64,000 bases of DNA from Plasmopara viticola (Eukaryota; Oomycota; Peronosporomycetes; Peronosporales; Peronosporaceae). Below, in pieces: positions 9,865-21,639 of this stretch. Below the pieces are notes generated by a model. That model worked only from the letters and a program-made list of their open reading frames with translations. It did no database searches and was not told where the DNA came from. The translations under genes and the position numbers were made by a program. The DNA lies in contig MBPM02000009.1 of the NCBI GenBank assembly GCA_001695595.3, positions 744,001-808,000 on the forward strand, in the 5' to 3' direction. Numbering within the stretch: position 1 is the first letter of the stretch; every line of letters starts with the position of its first letter.

Positions 9865-12800
9865 ATGGCCAAAGATGACGACGAGGCGCTGCGTCGCCGC
9901 GGACGTGCGCGCACTCGTCCACCTCCGCCTACTTCCATCAATTCCATGTATGAGCCATTGGATGCTACCACTCAACCGCCTTCGCGCTCATCCAAGATGA
10001 AGATGGCGTCGCTTATGGCTGTCGTGGATGACGAGAGCAAGAATAAACGAGTCAAAGTTGAAGATCAACACTCTGATGATTGGGCAGCTCGCAACGCTCC
10101 TATCAGTATTAGCAGCCTTACAACCAGCACGGAAGCTCCAGCTTCGTCACTCTTTCAAGATGAAATGCCGACCATCATTCCGAGTTTCAGTCGTGAAGCT
10201 GTTTTTACAAATGGAGCACGCAAGCGATTAGCCAATGGAGACGCAAGTCCAGCTGCTACGCGCACGATGTTCGATGTTTATTTTCCGTCCGGTAGGAACG
10301 AGACAAATGGATCGAGTGGCAACAGGTCGTTAAAGAGAAAGAGAAGAAGTGGGCGACGCGATGAACTTGGGGCAGACGTTGACTTGCTTCGATTTGGAGT
10401 TGATGCTACTAAGCTTGTGCCGCAAGGCCTTGTCGATCGCGTTGATGGCCATATGAGCCGTACGGTTCTCGTCAAAGTTGTAGAAAATCATGTGACGAAC
10501 TGGTGCCATCGCTCGGGTTTCGCGGCTAGTTTCTTACAGGAACTTACAACACTTTTAGCTGCGTATTACCCGTGTAATTACCCAACTTTGTTGGACGAAG
10601 TATTTGCTGGGTTTTTGTTTAGGAGACCGGAATTTATGGACTTTTTACTGCCTGCGATGCTTGCGAAAATGAACAAAGCCGGTGATTCCGTTTCGACTAC
10701 CAAATACCCTGTAGCAGACGCGTTGGCAAGAATGTGTAACTCGTCTACGACAAAAACGGAGTCAGAGGTGGCACGTCATGACTTGGCATGCAGATCGCTT
10801 CTACGGTGTCTGGTAGAACACAATGGCGACATGTTTGCACTTAGTCCGTGGCTTGCTGCGTGCGCAATTGAATCAAGTGACAGAGTTTTGCAAATCGTGT
10901 GGAAAGCGCTTTTATCTTGTTCTGACGCTTACTGCAACTGGCGAATAAAAGACGCGAATCAGCAGATTGTGGAATTGTTGGCCGAAGAAGGGAAGCTTCG
11001 CGTGTGTCAAATTTCTTGTGGATTTGTGAAGGTAATTTTAAGTGACGATGCTTTGAGGAAAAAGCTCGTAGATTCGCAATCGTATCTGATTTCGGATTGT
11101 CTGGAGAGAGCTTTTAAGTACGCCAGCACGAGCTGGAGCACATCGCTGATGGCAGAGTGGCTGGAACGAAGACGGAAGGAGCAGAGAAATGGATACAACA
11201 TTGGCGGGGGTCTTAAAAAGTTGGTGGAGTTTTTTATTTGCTTCAATCTGAAATTGAGTGTCAAGAAACCAGAATGGTTTGTCAAGCATGTACTGAGCTT
11301 TATCCTGTCTTTCCACTGTCATATATCGGAGCAAGAAATGGCTTTGCGCTCGATATTGTGTGACCATATGTCGACCGTGTTTGGTGGTGAATGCACTTAT
11401 CAGAGCCAACAAAATGGTTATAAAAACGCATCAGTGGCTACGGGAGATCTGATATTGAACAGTTTTGATACTTTAGGAGGCCCGCCAGTGTTGGAGGTGC
11501 AGCGTAAACTTAAACAGTTAATTGGTCTCTTGAGAGTTGCCAACGCTTGCACAAGTGCGTTATTTCTTGATCTTTGGACTGAAGCTTGGTCTGGTAAGAG
11601 AATTACTGTTCCTTGGAGTTATGTGCACGCTCTTATAAACGTGATCATTCAAGAAGTCACTGACAGTAGAAGTGAACTTGAACGAAAGCTTCAGAGCCTT
11701 ACGACTTCCGTTTGTCGGTCGTACTATCGCCGCCTCAGCCGTTGTGCAGCCGAACACAAGCCGCATAACGAGTTTTTTATTAATTATTCAAAGGCGTTAC
11801 GCCTTCTGCTTCCATCTCCTCACCCTGTTGCTAAAATTTTGTTGCAAGAGGTGCTAGAGGCTCTCGTGGAGTTCGACCAAGAAGACTTGACTGAAGCGTC
11901 TTTAGTCTTTGGTAAAGTCGTCATTTCACATTTAGGCAGTTGGGAAGACGTTGCCATGGACGGCAACGTGAAGCAAAGTGCTATGCGGAAGTCGCTTGTA
12001 GAATGTGACCGCACTCTTGCATTTGCTGCCACGTCAACAGTCGACTTCTTGACTGCGCTACATACACTGGCATCAAAAACGGCCGGCGTAGGAACACTGA
12101 CGCGACAAGTGCTTTCTACTGGACCGGTGGTTCGCTTGTTTGCACGTTTATTGAATTTAAGTCGACGGAGACGCCGACAGGAACTGCTTTTGGACGTTAT
12201 GAATGTCGCCGTTAGCTGTAACATAAGCTCTAAACTGAGCCGGAATTGGGTACGCCAGTATGTTGTGCAAGAGCTTGTACACTGCGCGTATACAGGCCCA
12301 CCTCTGTCCGCGAGAAAAGCGATCACCTTGCTGCAGAACATTTATCGATGCGTTAGTGGTACCCATGCCTTCATGTGGGTAGTTATAGAGCAATGCACAA
12401 GGCTGTGTTGCGGACGCAAGATACTTGAAGACGTTGATGAGTCACTATTTATTTTCGACAGTTATCAACGTAGGGCTGACACGTTTGCCGAATTGGTCAA
12501 GACAATGGTGGTGAATGTCCCTGCAACTACAATGTATGAAGTTTTGAGCTTTGTGGAGCATAAGCTTACGTTGTGCTTTGATGGAAAAACGCAAGTAAAC
12601 TTGTTCTTGCTGCTGCTTCTTCAGAAACTTGTCGTTTGTGACATTCAGTGTGATGTTTTTTTCCCGGTTGTACAGTTAGCTGTTTGCCCTTTGGCACACT
12701 CGGATCAAGCTAATATTCGCTTGGTTCAGCTGCAATTATTGAAGGCGTTGTGTACACGATTGACTGCTGTTCAGTTACGCCCGGAAGTGTCAGAGGCTGC

Positions 12801-13026
12801 AGATAGAAGACGCTTCAGGGATCTTATATACAACGAGCGCTTACAGTCCGATCTAAGGTCGCTGCTTAACGCTTCTTTTGGCGTATACTCCAAGGTGGAA
12901 CGCACAAATCGTGCTTCTATAGTTTTGGCTCAGTGCATTTTAGCTTGCACACACCAGCTTAAGATGCAAGGCCCTATAGACGAAGACCATGGAGCTTCAA
13001 AACCGGAGAAAAGCAGATTGAAATGA
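9865..13026 (+). CDS. Large helical protein of unknown function
   Basis: A long uninterrupted frame reaches from 9703 to the TGA at 13024-13026. The in-frame ATG at 9865 (MAKDDDEALRRRGRAR) is preferred over 9703 because a CCCTTTTGCATTTTCG sequence like an oomycete initiator and its flanking element sits at about 9791-9806, between the two. From 9865 the protein has 1053 residues. The first 180 or so are disordered and basic, with KRKRRSGRR, probably a nuclear localisation signal. The rest is almost all helical, with repeated Leu-rich amphipathic stretches like HEAT or armadillo repeats. I do not recognise the family. A scaffold such as an Integrator subunit is a possibility based only on architecture. 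The frame ends without a natural-looking C-terminal domain, and helical pieces continue in other frames just downstream. Confidence 0.85.
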   Translation: MAKDDDEALRRRGRARTRPPPPTSINSMYEPLDATTQPPSRSSKMKMASLMAVVDDESKNKRVKVEDQHSDDWAARNAPISISSLTTSTEAPASSLFQDEMPTIIPSFSREAVFTNGARKRLANGDASPAATRTMFDVYFPSGRNETNGSSGNRSLKRKRRSGRRDELGADVDLLRFGVDATKLVPQGLVDRVDGHMSRTVLVKVVENHVTNWCHRSGFAASFLQELTTLLAAYYPCNYPTLLDEVFAGFLFRRPEFMDFLLPAMLAKMNKAGDSVSTTKYPVADALARMCNSSTTKTESEVARHDLACRSLLRCLVEHNGDMFALSPWLAACAIESSDRVLQIVWKALLSCSDAYCNWRIKDANQQIVELLAEEGKLRVCQISCGFVKVILSDDALRKKLVDSQSYLISDCLERAFKYASTSWSTSLMAEWLERRRKEQRNGYNIGGGLKKLVEFFICFNLKLSVKKPEWFVKHVLSFILSFHCHISEQEMALRSILCDHMSTVFGGECTYQSQQNGYKNASVATGDLILNSFDTLGGPPVLEVQRKLKQLIGLLRVANACTSALFLDLWTEAWSGKRITVPWSYVHALINVIIQEVTDSRSELERKLQSLTTSVCRSYYRRLSRCAAEHKPHNEFFINYSKALRLLLPSPHPVAKILLQEVLEALVEFDQEDLTEASLVFGKVVISHLGSWEDVAMDGNVKQSAMRKSLVECDRTLAFAATSTVDFLTALHTLASKTAGVGTLTRQVLSTGPVVRLFARLLNLSRRRRRQELLLDVMNVAVSCNISSKLSRNWVRQYVVQELVHCAYTGPPLSARKAITLLQNIYRCVSGTHAFMWVVIEQCTRLCCGRKILEDVDESLFIFDSYQRRADTFAELVKTMVVNVPATTMYEVLSFVEHKLTLCFDGKTQVNLFLLLLLQKLVVCDIQCDVFFPVVQLAVCPLAHSDQANIRLVQLQLLKALCTRLTAVQLRPEVSEAADRRRFRDLIYNERLQSDLRSLLNASFGVYSKVERTNRASIVLAQCILACTHQLKMQGPIDEDHGASKPEKSRLK

Positions 13027-13780
13027 TGTACAATGAATATAACTGGGCTCGCACTTTCCCACTGAACAATTATCAGCTCTTGGTGGGCGAAAAACTAATG
13101 ATGTCTGTTTTACGTAGCAAATTAGAATGTATCTCAAGCGTATTTAAGAGTGACAAGATTGTAAATTAAAGCGTACCGGCATCAATGGATGAGCCAAGAC
13201 TATTTATGTCCGCTATTGAAGCTCGGACAGAAGAGATAACTTTTTCCGCCGCAAAGGACCTTTTGCTGTTTGTGATTGCATCGCAAAACGAAGCTGTGGT
13301 TGCTGAGCTACGATTGCTTGTGCGAGTGTTCATATCAAGAACGGGAAACTCTTACGTCCGACTTGAAATTGGCGTAAAATTACGTGTTGCTGATTTCTTG
13401 TAACAATAAGATCGTCACCTGATCATATTTCAGTGCTCAAGGATAAAGAAGCGTGCATAAGGGTTTGTACAGTTTTGACACAAGGCGGCGTATGCCAATT
13501 GGGCAATCGAATGTACATTTTTGTTGACACCGCGACGCATACACGTGGAAATACACGTTGTACTTGCAATGATCAAATGGGTGTGTTTTTACGTTTTAAT
13601 TTGCTGGGCAAGAATGCTATAAAAGTGTCAAACACTGTTGCGGCGACTCGACATGATATTAGAACTATGAAGATTAATGTGCGGCCAACACGTGGGTTGC
13701 AAAAAGCGAATGTAGGGCACTACGACGTACACTTCAGTTTAACTTATTATTATTATGGCTGCGTTCAGAGCAACTATTAA
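13023..13780 (+). other. Possible frameshifted or spliced tail of the upstream helical gene
   Basis: Directly overlapping the stop of the preceding gene, another frame opens at ATG 13023 (MMYNEYNWARTFPLNNYQ) and runs 48 codons. A further helical piece starts at ATG 13185 (MDEPRLFMSAIEARTEE) and runs to 13403. A last piece from about 13434 to 13780 is Cys- and Thr-rich with a Tyr-rich end. The first two resemble the helical protein upstream in composition. A GTAAAATTACG donor at 13374 and TTTCAG at 13428-13433 would give a 60-nt intron, but it does not join the frames. These pieces may be a decayed C-terminus, extra exons with unresolved junctions, or unrelated. Confidence 0.3.
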
Positions 13781-14555
13781 AATACGAGAATAAATTTATC
13801 GTTTTGTGTTACTAAACGCCAGGCAGTACAAGATCGAATTGTACGAGAAGCTGAATGCACGGTAGTCAACAATCACTGATGAAAGAAACTCTGCACGTTT
13901 AACATGCTCGTTCTCTCGTCGTGTAGTGTTTTGCCATCACATCATCAACTTGTGACATTTTCGAGGAGGCACATTAGTCGACATTACATCCGGTCTTTTA
14001 ATGCCTGTCAGATGAATTTACGAATCAAGGGCTACGTTTTGAGCTTCACGTACTGGATTGAAGCATAGCAAAACGATTAAAGGCCTGAATTAAGCCTTTT
14101 CTCAGCATTTGCTACAGCAACCCCGCTGCCCCTGGCGATCATTTTACAGCTGCGTCTCGGCAAACCAATTTCTGTGAGGATGGAGTCGCATTCTCATTTG
14201 CCGTAGAGCACGCAAAACAGGCACAATAAGCTCTTAGTCTTGCTTGGCCCAAAAGGGTGCAAGATTTAGTCGCACAAGGACCCGGCGCATTCGCTTCTGA
14301 GGGCACTTTCAAGTTTAAAAATTGCTCTGTTGAAAAAGATGACGCATCCGTCTGCGTCGGTGGCGCCGGCGGGTGAATTTATTGCTTAATGGATGTATAG
14401 CATGCGAGCTTTGCTGTATAATACGGAGTTTTATGCTGTATCCCAGTAATTACATTGATCACCGGTATCTCTTTTAACCAATGAGATTGCCGCGATGCCA
14501 ACTCCATTCGTTTCTACGCTGTCGAAATTCATCACATCTGCAGTCATCACACAGC
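13781..14555. other. Intergenic, upstream of PNO1
   Basis: No coding frame. Mixed composition with no repeat recognised. The sequence TCCATTCGTTTCTACG at about 14504-14519 resembles an oomycete initiator and lies about 40-50 nt before the preferred PNO1 start. Confidence 0.35.
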
Positions 14556-15260
14556 ATGGAGATCGATTCAATGGCCGGCCAGGACATGATCATCAACGCG
14601 AAAGCAATTGCACAGCAAGCTCAAGAGTCTGCTGAGAAAATGGACGTGGAAACGGATGACGGCAGAGTGGTGCCGAATTTTCCAGCCCTTAGCGCACAGC
14701 AGCAATCCGGTGGCAAGAACGACTTTCGTCGGGTCCGGGTGCCGGCCCACCGGTATACTCCTCTAAAGAACGACTGGCCCAACATAATGAAACCGATTGT
14801 CGAGCATCTAAAGCTGCAGATTCGGATGAACACCAAGACTCGTTCGATCGAGCTCAAGAATTCGCCGCATACAATGGACGCCGGCGCGCTACAAAAAGCC
14901 GCCGACTTTGTACAGGCCTATATGATGGGGTTTGAAGTACAGGACGCGGTGGCGCTTTTACGTCTCGAGGATTTATTTATTGATACGTTTGAGGTGAACG
15001 ATGTCAAGATGCTCAAAGGGGATCACTTGAGTCGTGCCATTGGGCGAGTGGCGGGACAAGACGGCAAGACAAAGTACGCCGTGGAGAATGCCACTCGCAC
15101 ACGAATCGTGCTGGCGAACCAGAAAATTCACATCCTTGGCTCGTTTGCCAACATTAAACTTGCAAGGGATGCGATTTGCTCTCTTATTATGGGCGCACCG
15201 CCTGGAAAGGTGTATAATAAGATGCGAAATGTTGCAAGCAGAATGAACGAGCGGTTTTAA
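14556..15260 (+). CDS. PNO1: Ribosome-assembly KH protein PNO1 (Dim2)
   Basis: A single-exon gene of 234 residues from ATG 14556 (MEIDSMAGQDMI). An upstream in-frame ATG at 14481 would add 25 residues with no family likeness. The conserved body is intact: FRRVRVPAHRYTPLKNDW, then PIVEHLKLQIRMN, KTRSIELKNSPHT, DFVQAYMMGFEVQDAVALLR and the C-terminal KH domain with a GQDG loop (RAIGRVAGQDGKTKYAVENA) and IVLANQKIHILGSFANIKLA. PNO1 binds 20S pre-rRNA near the 3' end of 18S rRNA in the nucleolus and cytoplasm, works with the Nob1 nuclease and the Dim1 methyltransferase, and is essential in yeast. Length and ending (YNKMRNVASRMNERF) match the family, so the gene appears functional. Confidence 0.96.
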   Translation: MEIDSMAGQDMIINAKAIAQQAQESAEKMDVETDDGRVVPNFPALSAQQQSGGKNDFRRVRVPAHRYTPLKNDWPNIMKPIVEHLKLQIRMNTKTRSIELKNSPHTMDAGALQKAADFVQAYMMGFEVQDAVALLRLEDLFIDTFEVNDVKMLKGDHLSRAIGRVAGQDGKTKYAVENATRTRIVLANQKIHILGSFANIKLARDAICSLIMGAPPGKVYNKMRNVASRMNERF

Positions 15261-15471
15261 GAACCCGCAAATTGAATATGCAATTTTAGGGAGCGACGAA
15301 CGCCCACCTCCACTTAAATATATGTCTTATACTGTTCCGCCATCCTTGTCCACTGGGTTGGACGAAGAAGCGGCGTACGTACAAGTTCGTTTTCCAAAGC
15401 ACGTTTGACGTACTTCCGCCTATGCCTGAACCTGTTTGTACGTTCCTTGCCAACGCCCTTGCCAATGAGGG

Positions 15472-16310
15472 CTACGCACAATGTGGTCGCTCGTCATCAC
15501 GATAAGTATCTAATACTCGATGCAATTCGCCAGTGATCGGCTCAATGCTCTTATCCGCCTCAAAGCAGTCAAACAACTCCAAGTCGACGCCCGGCATCTC
15601 ACTATAAAAGGCGAGGATCTTTACATACGTCACATCATTCGTCCAGATTAGCAAAAGACGCATTACGCACCATGTGGGCAGAGCCATAACAGGAGAACAT
15701 GCCCTGTGCACCTCGCACATGCACCACTTGCGGATCAATCTGGTTCAACGTCGCTGCTGCAGCATACGAAGATCATCATACTCCTCAATGTCACTTGCCT
15801 CAGCGTCACTCTCAAGCATTGCGTACCAAACTGCAACGCGGAATCCTTGAGATTAATAATTGTGCGTGTAATCTCGTCCGTGTTGAGTTCTGTACTTTCA
15901 GACTGGGCTCTACATCCATGACAATGCATTAGACTCTCGTCCTAGTCTCTTGATTGACGAACGCACATCATATCGCCGCTGTCACTATCCAGCAAACAAA
16001 CGTAGCTCGTGCCTGGGTACACGGTCTTTATCCGCTCAAATTGCTCTTGAAAAAGCATTCGTCTCTGTAGATCTTTACGCTTTCGTGACAGACAGCGACA
16101 CCACAGACTCATGCGCCTCTCCTTCGGGAGGGCAAGGTGCAAAGCGGCGAAGGACTCGAATCGCCCAACGTCACGCAGCACTCGCCTCAATCTCTCGCGC
16201 AAACTTCCTCGTCTGCTTTTTAGGAACCCACGGACGTTCGCCTTATCGCGAGATGGGAACGAAAAATTCAGAACCTCGCTTTGCTTTGTATCAATAATAA
16301 TAAGGGCCAC
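15472..16310 (-). pseudogene. Possible decayed or multi-exon gene, unrecognised
   Basis: On the minus strand three protein-like frames follow one another. From ATG 16310 there are 122 codons (MALIIIDTKQSEVLNFSFPS; later RMLFQEQFERIKTVYPGTSY and CLLDSDSGDMMCV). A short piece follows at 15929-15735. The last (15738-15472) contains KILAFYSEMPGVDLELFDCF and ends ITGELHRVLDTYRDDERPH. Composition and order suggest one gene of roughly 270 codons with frameshifts, or with introns I could not place. I do not recognise the family. It lies 211 bp downstream of PNO1 and converges on it. Confidence 0.35.
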
Positions 16311-18212
16311 GAGGCTCTGAAACCGAAGACTAATTCCTACCCGGCTTTTGTATGCCAGCGAAGCGCACTTTTTACTTATCTCTTGCGCTTATCCCTTAGC
16401 TATCTTCTCTTCGGGAAGGAATGACGAAATATCCTTTCTCGATGACAAAAATAGCGAGTATGCAGGAGAAATGAAAAAAGTCTTGTCGCGCGTCGGCTTT
16501 CTTTTGCACGCTATATGCGCTGTAAACTAAGAGAATCTTGCAGCACACTCATCTCGAATTATAAAGTGCTTTAGTTTCGCGTACATTGTATCTAACTAAA
16601 AACAATAGATTCAGGAAGGTTGGCAGGTACTGCGCATGTAAACTGAATCAAAACCTTACTCGCGCCATCTCGCAAGAAATACCGAAACACATCACCTCGT
16701 GTAATCAAAGCTGTTAGCTAATAGGAAAAGCCCAAAGCCTCTAATATTACGCGCAGCTTCTACGTTACAAGTGCATTTCACGATTTAGTCGGTCAAAAGC
16801 TTGGACCTGTTCATTCAACATTGCGCGTCGCGCCATTTTTAGCGACCCTTGTCGAGGTGATGTCGAAGTTAGAAAAGTATAACGGCAAAGGTTGCCGGCA
16901 GCTATGCATATGCAGATCTCAACATCGGTGCCAATAAGACCTCTGGACTATTGCGTGATACTGTATACGACAAAGCAAGAGCGCATCCCCATGATCAGAG
17001 TCGGAAGCAAATTTTAACTTGTCGCTAAGGCTGGTCAGTTGAAGGTGAGTGACCCGCAAACAAGGGCAATCATCCTCACGTCCAAGGTGATGTCGTAATG
17101 GGTTTAGGCCTTGTGCTTCTAGATTCACTCGAGAGCATGATGATGAATGAGGAAGATGCGGTTCTAGATACAGATGTCGCGTAGATAAGAGTGGCGGTGC
17201 TCAGGCTGAAAACCTCGAGAATTTGTAATTGCTTTTAGAGTCCATTCGGCGAATGCTACCGCGGAACTTTACTTGGATGTTGACAATCAGACTATCTAGC
17301 TTCAATTACAATTTTCGAAGGTTATCCTTGTCGTTCGAAGTTTCAATGCGTCGACAGCTTTCATGGCATCGTTTTCAACACACGTAATATCGTAGCACCA
17401 GCCAGAAAATTCAGTTGTGCTCAGATTTTTATACTGGCATAGGATCGACTGGTACGCACGGATATATGGATACAAGTCGTGCGCTGATGTGATATACATA
17501 TATTTATTTTAACTCGTAGAATATTACATACCTTGGGTTTTAAACCATTGCTAATAGAAATGACTGCATTCATAGTGACAGATAGCGCTGGTGTACTTTT
17601 ATACCGTCTAGCAACATAGCTCATGGGCTTTTCTGGTGGGTCTTCAACTAGTAAGTCCCTCGCTTTTATGAAGCGCGCTATAAAGCGCTTAGACCACGCT
17701 TTAAAGAATGAAAATTCGAAGGATATAGGCAGCAGCTGCCTCAAGAATTTTCAAATGAAATATTATAGCAGATAAGAGTGCGCAGTCCGTCTTAGCTTCT
17801 TCTTCACTCGGCTAGCTTCTGTGCAGCTTCATCGGAGATGGATGTGTCGTATTTTTTTAACGCAGCTACCACTAGCTTGTGCCAAGCGCAAGTATACTGT
17901 TGTGCAAGGCATCGATGACAGCAATCATATTGCTGCAATGTCTTTAACACTCAACACGTCCACTGTAACGGCGATACATCAAGAAGAAAGTCCCGTAATC
18001 ACGCACTTCGAAATCAGCCATTATCTAGGGCAAGTAGAATTTGGATGTTAGATGAAAAGTTAGCTCTTTATTTAGCGTGTCAGTGTGTGGCACGCAAATT
18101 GATATCGTTGTAACATAAAAAAGGGCATACCTAGCTATAGAAAAGCAGTGCATGTGAGCATTGTGTGCTTATCCTATCAGTAGGATTAACAACAATTACT
18201 CAAACACAATGA
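16311..18212. other. Gene-free A+T-rich stretch before the copia element
   Basis: No supported gene. A minus-strand frame at 17744-17421 (107 codons) is not convincing: it lacks recognisable motifs and its composition looks random. No repeat shared with the rest of the window was seen. Confidence 0.4.
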
Positions 18213-18356
18213 TGTAACCATTGAGTAGAAAGTAAAAACCAAAGTGAATATATTTATCAAGACGAATGAACGGCTACCATATGTATTAACTAACTGTGAC
18301 GTACTTGTAAATACTGTGACGCCATCAGCCTGTTCAACATGCATTCAATTTTAACA
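18213..18356 (-). repeat. 3' LTR of the copia element
   Basis: This 144-bp copy matches 22396-22548 along its length, with a handful of substitutions, a few single-base indels and one 9-base gap near its right edge. Its right boundary TTAACA and left boundary TGTAAC are the inverted ends expected of an LTR (compare TGTTAA/TTAACA in the other copy). Confidence 0.92.
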
Positions 18357-18364
18357 CTTCCACT

Positions 18365-21300
18365 CACCGCTAATGCTGTGTGTCCTTTGTTGCTGACTTG
18401 GGCTTGTTTTCCGGAGGCTTCGCGCAAATACTTCAGCATCTTGGTTCCAACTGCCTTCGTCAGCATATCTGCAAGCTGACTCTAGTGGTGCTTGATGTCC
18501 GCATGCTTCGTCCTAGCATGGTATCCGGCGTCATTGGCCAACGCAATATCACCTTGGTTGTCTTCCCAAACCTGTGTGCCTTCAACTTGCTCGTGACCCA
18601 TGTCCTTTAGCATCACTCGCGTCCAAAGAACTTCTTGTGTGCATAAACTGAGAGCCATATACTCAGCTTCCGCTGAGCTCAGCGCAACTGTCCGCTGGCA
18701 CTTTGACTCAAAGACCACTGGTGCGCTTGCAATCATGACCACAATTCCCGAGACCGAGCGTCTGTCATCCGTGTTGCTGCCCCGATCTGCATCCGAGTAT
18801 GCTTTGACCGCAATGCTTCCACTTCCTCGGTAGACGATACCGATTTGACGCGTGGTCTTCAGATACCGTACTATTCGAATTGCCGCGCTCCAATGTTGTA
18901 GTCCTGGGTTCTCCAGAAAACGTGATAGCTGTGTCACCACGTATGCAACATCAGGCCGAGTGCATGTCGTTATGTACAGCAAGCATCCAATCAAAGAGCG
19001 ATAAGGCTTTGATTGCATTGTCGACTGTCCTCCTTCCGTTGTGGGTGAAGGCGTTGACAACAGCTTCAATCCTGATACGCATGAATTTTTAACACTCTTG
19101 GCTTCTTGTTGACCGAATCGCTTGACCATGTCATCGATGTAGCGAGTCTGTTTGATCATCAATATTCCAGCTGACCTGTCGTGATCAATTTTCATACCCA
19201 AAATAAATTCCGCCTGACCTAGCTCCTTAATCTTGAAAGTATTCTTGCGTACTTCCTTTACTTAATTTAGTTCTTTGCTGCTTTTTGCTGCGATAATCAT
19301 GTCATCCAAGTATAGTCCAGCGTAAGCAAAACCTTCTTTCGTGCTCTTGACATAAACACATTGATCTGCTCCGCAACTCTTGAAGCCATTCCTGACGAAG
19401 ACACGTTGTATTGTCTTGTTCCATGCACTCGCTGCTTGCTTCAGTCCGTAAATAGCCTAGTTTAGTTGACATATGTATCCTTGAGCATTGTCGACACCAA
19501 GCGGAACTTCCATAAAAACGTTGTCCGTCAACACGCTATTGAGAAAAGCCGAGTCGACGTCCAGTTGTTCCATTTGATAGTCGCATTCCGCACTTCCACG
19601 AGAATTATTCGGATCGAATTCATGTTGGCAACTGGGGTATATATCTCTATGAAGTCAACGCCATACTTCTGCTTGAAACCTTTCGCAACCGGTCGTGCTT
19701 TGGAACGCGCGATAGCGCCATTCTGATCACGCTTCTTGGCAAATACCCATCGTGATCCAATTGTGCGTCCAACCTTCCCTCGTGGCTTCAATGTCCACGT
19801 TTTAATCTCTTCATGAGAGCGAAGCTCAGCATCTATTGCTTCACGCCGTTTCATTGCATCGTCGCTTGCCATTGCTTGAGTATAAGTAGTCGGTGAGTCC
19901 GTATCATCGTCAATATTCACGGCGTAGGCAAGAAACGCTTCCGCAATTAGTCCATCTTTGTCAATCCTAGCACGCTTTGGAGTCGGTGGGACCTCACTGC
20001 CTTCTGTTGACTCTCCACCATCGGAGCCGTTTCTTAGCATTAGCACTGGCTCACGTCTTATTCGTGTTCGCTTCACTTCAGGCCGAAACACCAAACGATC
20101 TTCTTGTTGCACTTGGGAAGGTTGATAATACTCCGTTAGCTCAAGCTTGTTTCGTACAGGGCTCTCAAAAGTCATTAGCTGCTGTACAACGGCGCTTGGC
20201 GTACGATCTACATCATCCATATCGACATTCTCGACTGTCTCTTCGACAGCTCCCATAGGATCGTCCGGAACTGACTGTGGATCCTATTGATGCTAAATAT
20301 AGACTTCATCACCATCCTTAACTACTTGAACAATTGCTTCCGGCTTAAGCTCTTGCGTGCCGCCCACCTCACGCTCATCCAACTTTACAGAGCGGGTCAC
20401 TAAAACCTTGGCATTCTCCAAGTCAAACAGTCGGTAGCCCTTGACATTTTCTGCATAGCCAAAAAACATACACTTGAAAATCTCAAATTTCAGTCTGGTC
20501 CGTTTCACATCGTCAATATGAGCGAGCCTTGCGAACCAAATACGCGCAGGTGATCCATTTGAGGCTCCATCTTGAAAGCTAGCTCGTACGGCGGGATGTC
20601 AGGATGGACCGTATTGCTAAAGCGATTAATTTAATTAACCGCTGTATTTACCGCTTCCGCCCACCATTCCGTCGAAACGCTATTGTAGTGTAACATGCTG
20701 CGGACTTTCTCCATAATTGTCCTGTTCATACGCTCCGCCACTCCGTTCTGCTGCGGGCTGTATGGGACGGAGCGCTGGTGTACAATGCCGTTCTTTTGAC
20801 ATATTCCAGCCGTTTTCTTGTTTACGAACTCGGTTCCGTTGTCGGATCGCAAACATCTTTGTCGTGCACCCCACTGGTATTCGTATAACGTCAGAAACTC
20901 CTTGAACTTGCCAGCCGCCTTACTCTTGCTCTTGATCAGCAATAGCGCAGCATATCGTGAATAATCATCTGCAAAGTAAGAACATCTTGGCACCACCCAT
21001 AAAAAAAAAGCTCATTGGCCTCATGACATCTATGTGAACAAGCTTCAGCACACGTGTCGTCGTTGCCATCGAACGAGACGGGTACACCATGACCGTCTGC
21101 TTGTCCTTCAAACATCCGACACACAATCTTTCCACACTTTGCTTGATAACTGGGATACCATTAGATAATCGCTGTGTCCTGATCAGCGCATCCTTGCTGG
21201 GGTGCCCCATGCGTGCATGCCAAAGCTTCCACTGATTGTCAGCTCCAAATGTTCAACGAGACATGCTTGTTCTTGCTCAAAGTCAAGAAATTACGACAGT

Positions 21301-21639
21301 ATAACTTTTGAACTCGACGCAATTGCTTTATTCTTGTTCCAGATGACGCATGACGAACACGAAAATTCCACACTCATGCCACGCTCTGCCAGCTTGCCAA
21401 CTGACAGCAACCTTCTGTCGAGTCCGGGGATGTGCAGAACTTCAGCCATGCGAATGCCCATTCCGTTCAAACCAGTCAATTTCACCGTGCCGGCTTCTTT
21501 GACGAGCAACTTCTTCCCGTCTGCAATCGTAACTTCGATGCTAGCTTCTAGGTCTTGTAATCGAACAAGTCCTTCCTGTGTGAGGTCATGTGGAAAGTTG
21601 CTCCACTGTCAATCAGCCATCCTTATGACTTCCCTTCAC
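18365..21639 (-). pseudogene. pol: copia pol relic: protease, integrase, RT, RNase H
   Basis: Domains in order on the minus strand. Protease: WLIDSGATFHMT with the catalytic D-S-G at 21610-21602. Integrase: GHPSKDALIRTQ and the Cys pair CVGCLK, then the catalytic core with FADDYSRYA, RSDNGTEF and SPQQNGVAERMNRT (21210-20631). Reverse transcriptase: GSRWVFAKKRDQNG (20256-19528), then the active-site YLDD at 19312-19301. RNase H: AYSDADRGSNTDDRRSVSG, ALSSAEAEYMAL and KHADIKHH (19201-18482), followed past a stop by ADMLTKAVG. At least four frame breaks separate these pieces, so no functional polyprotein is possible. Confidence 0.92.

Noticed and set aside
11820..12341. 173-codon minus frame opposite the helical gene
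   Set aside because: Shadow frame; the plus strand is open over 3.3 kb and has coherent helical composition.
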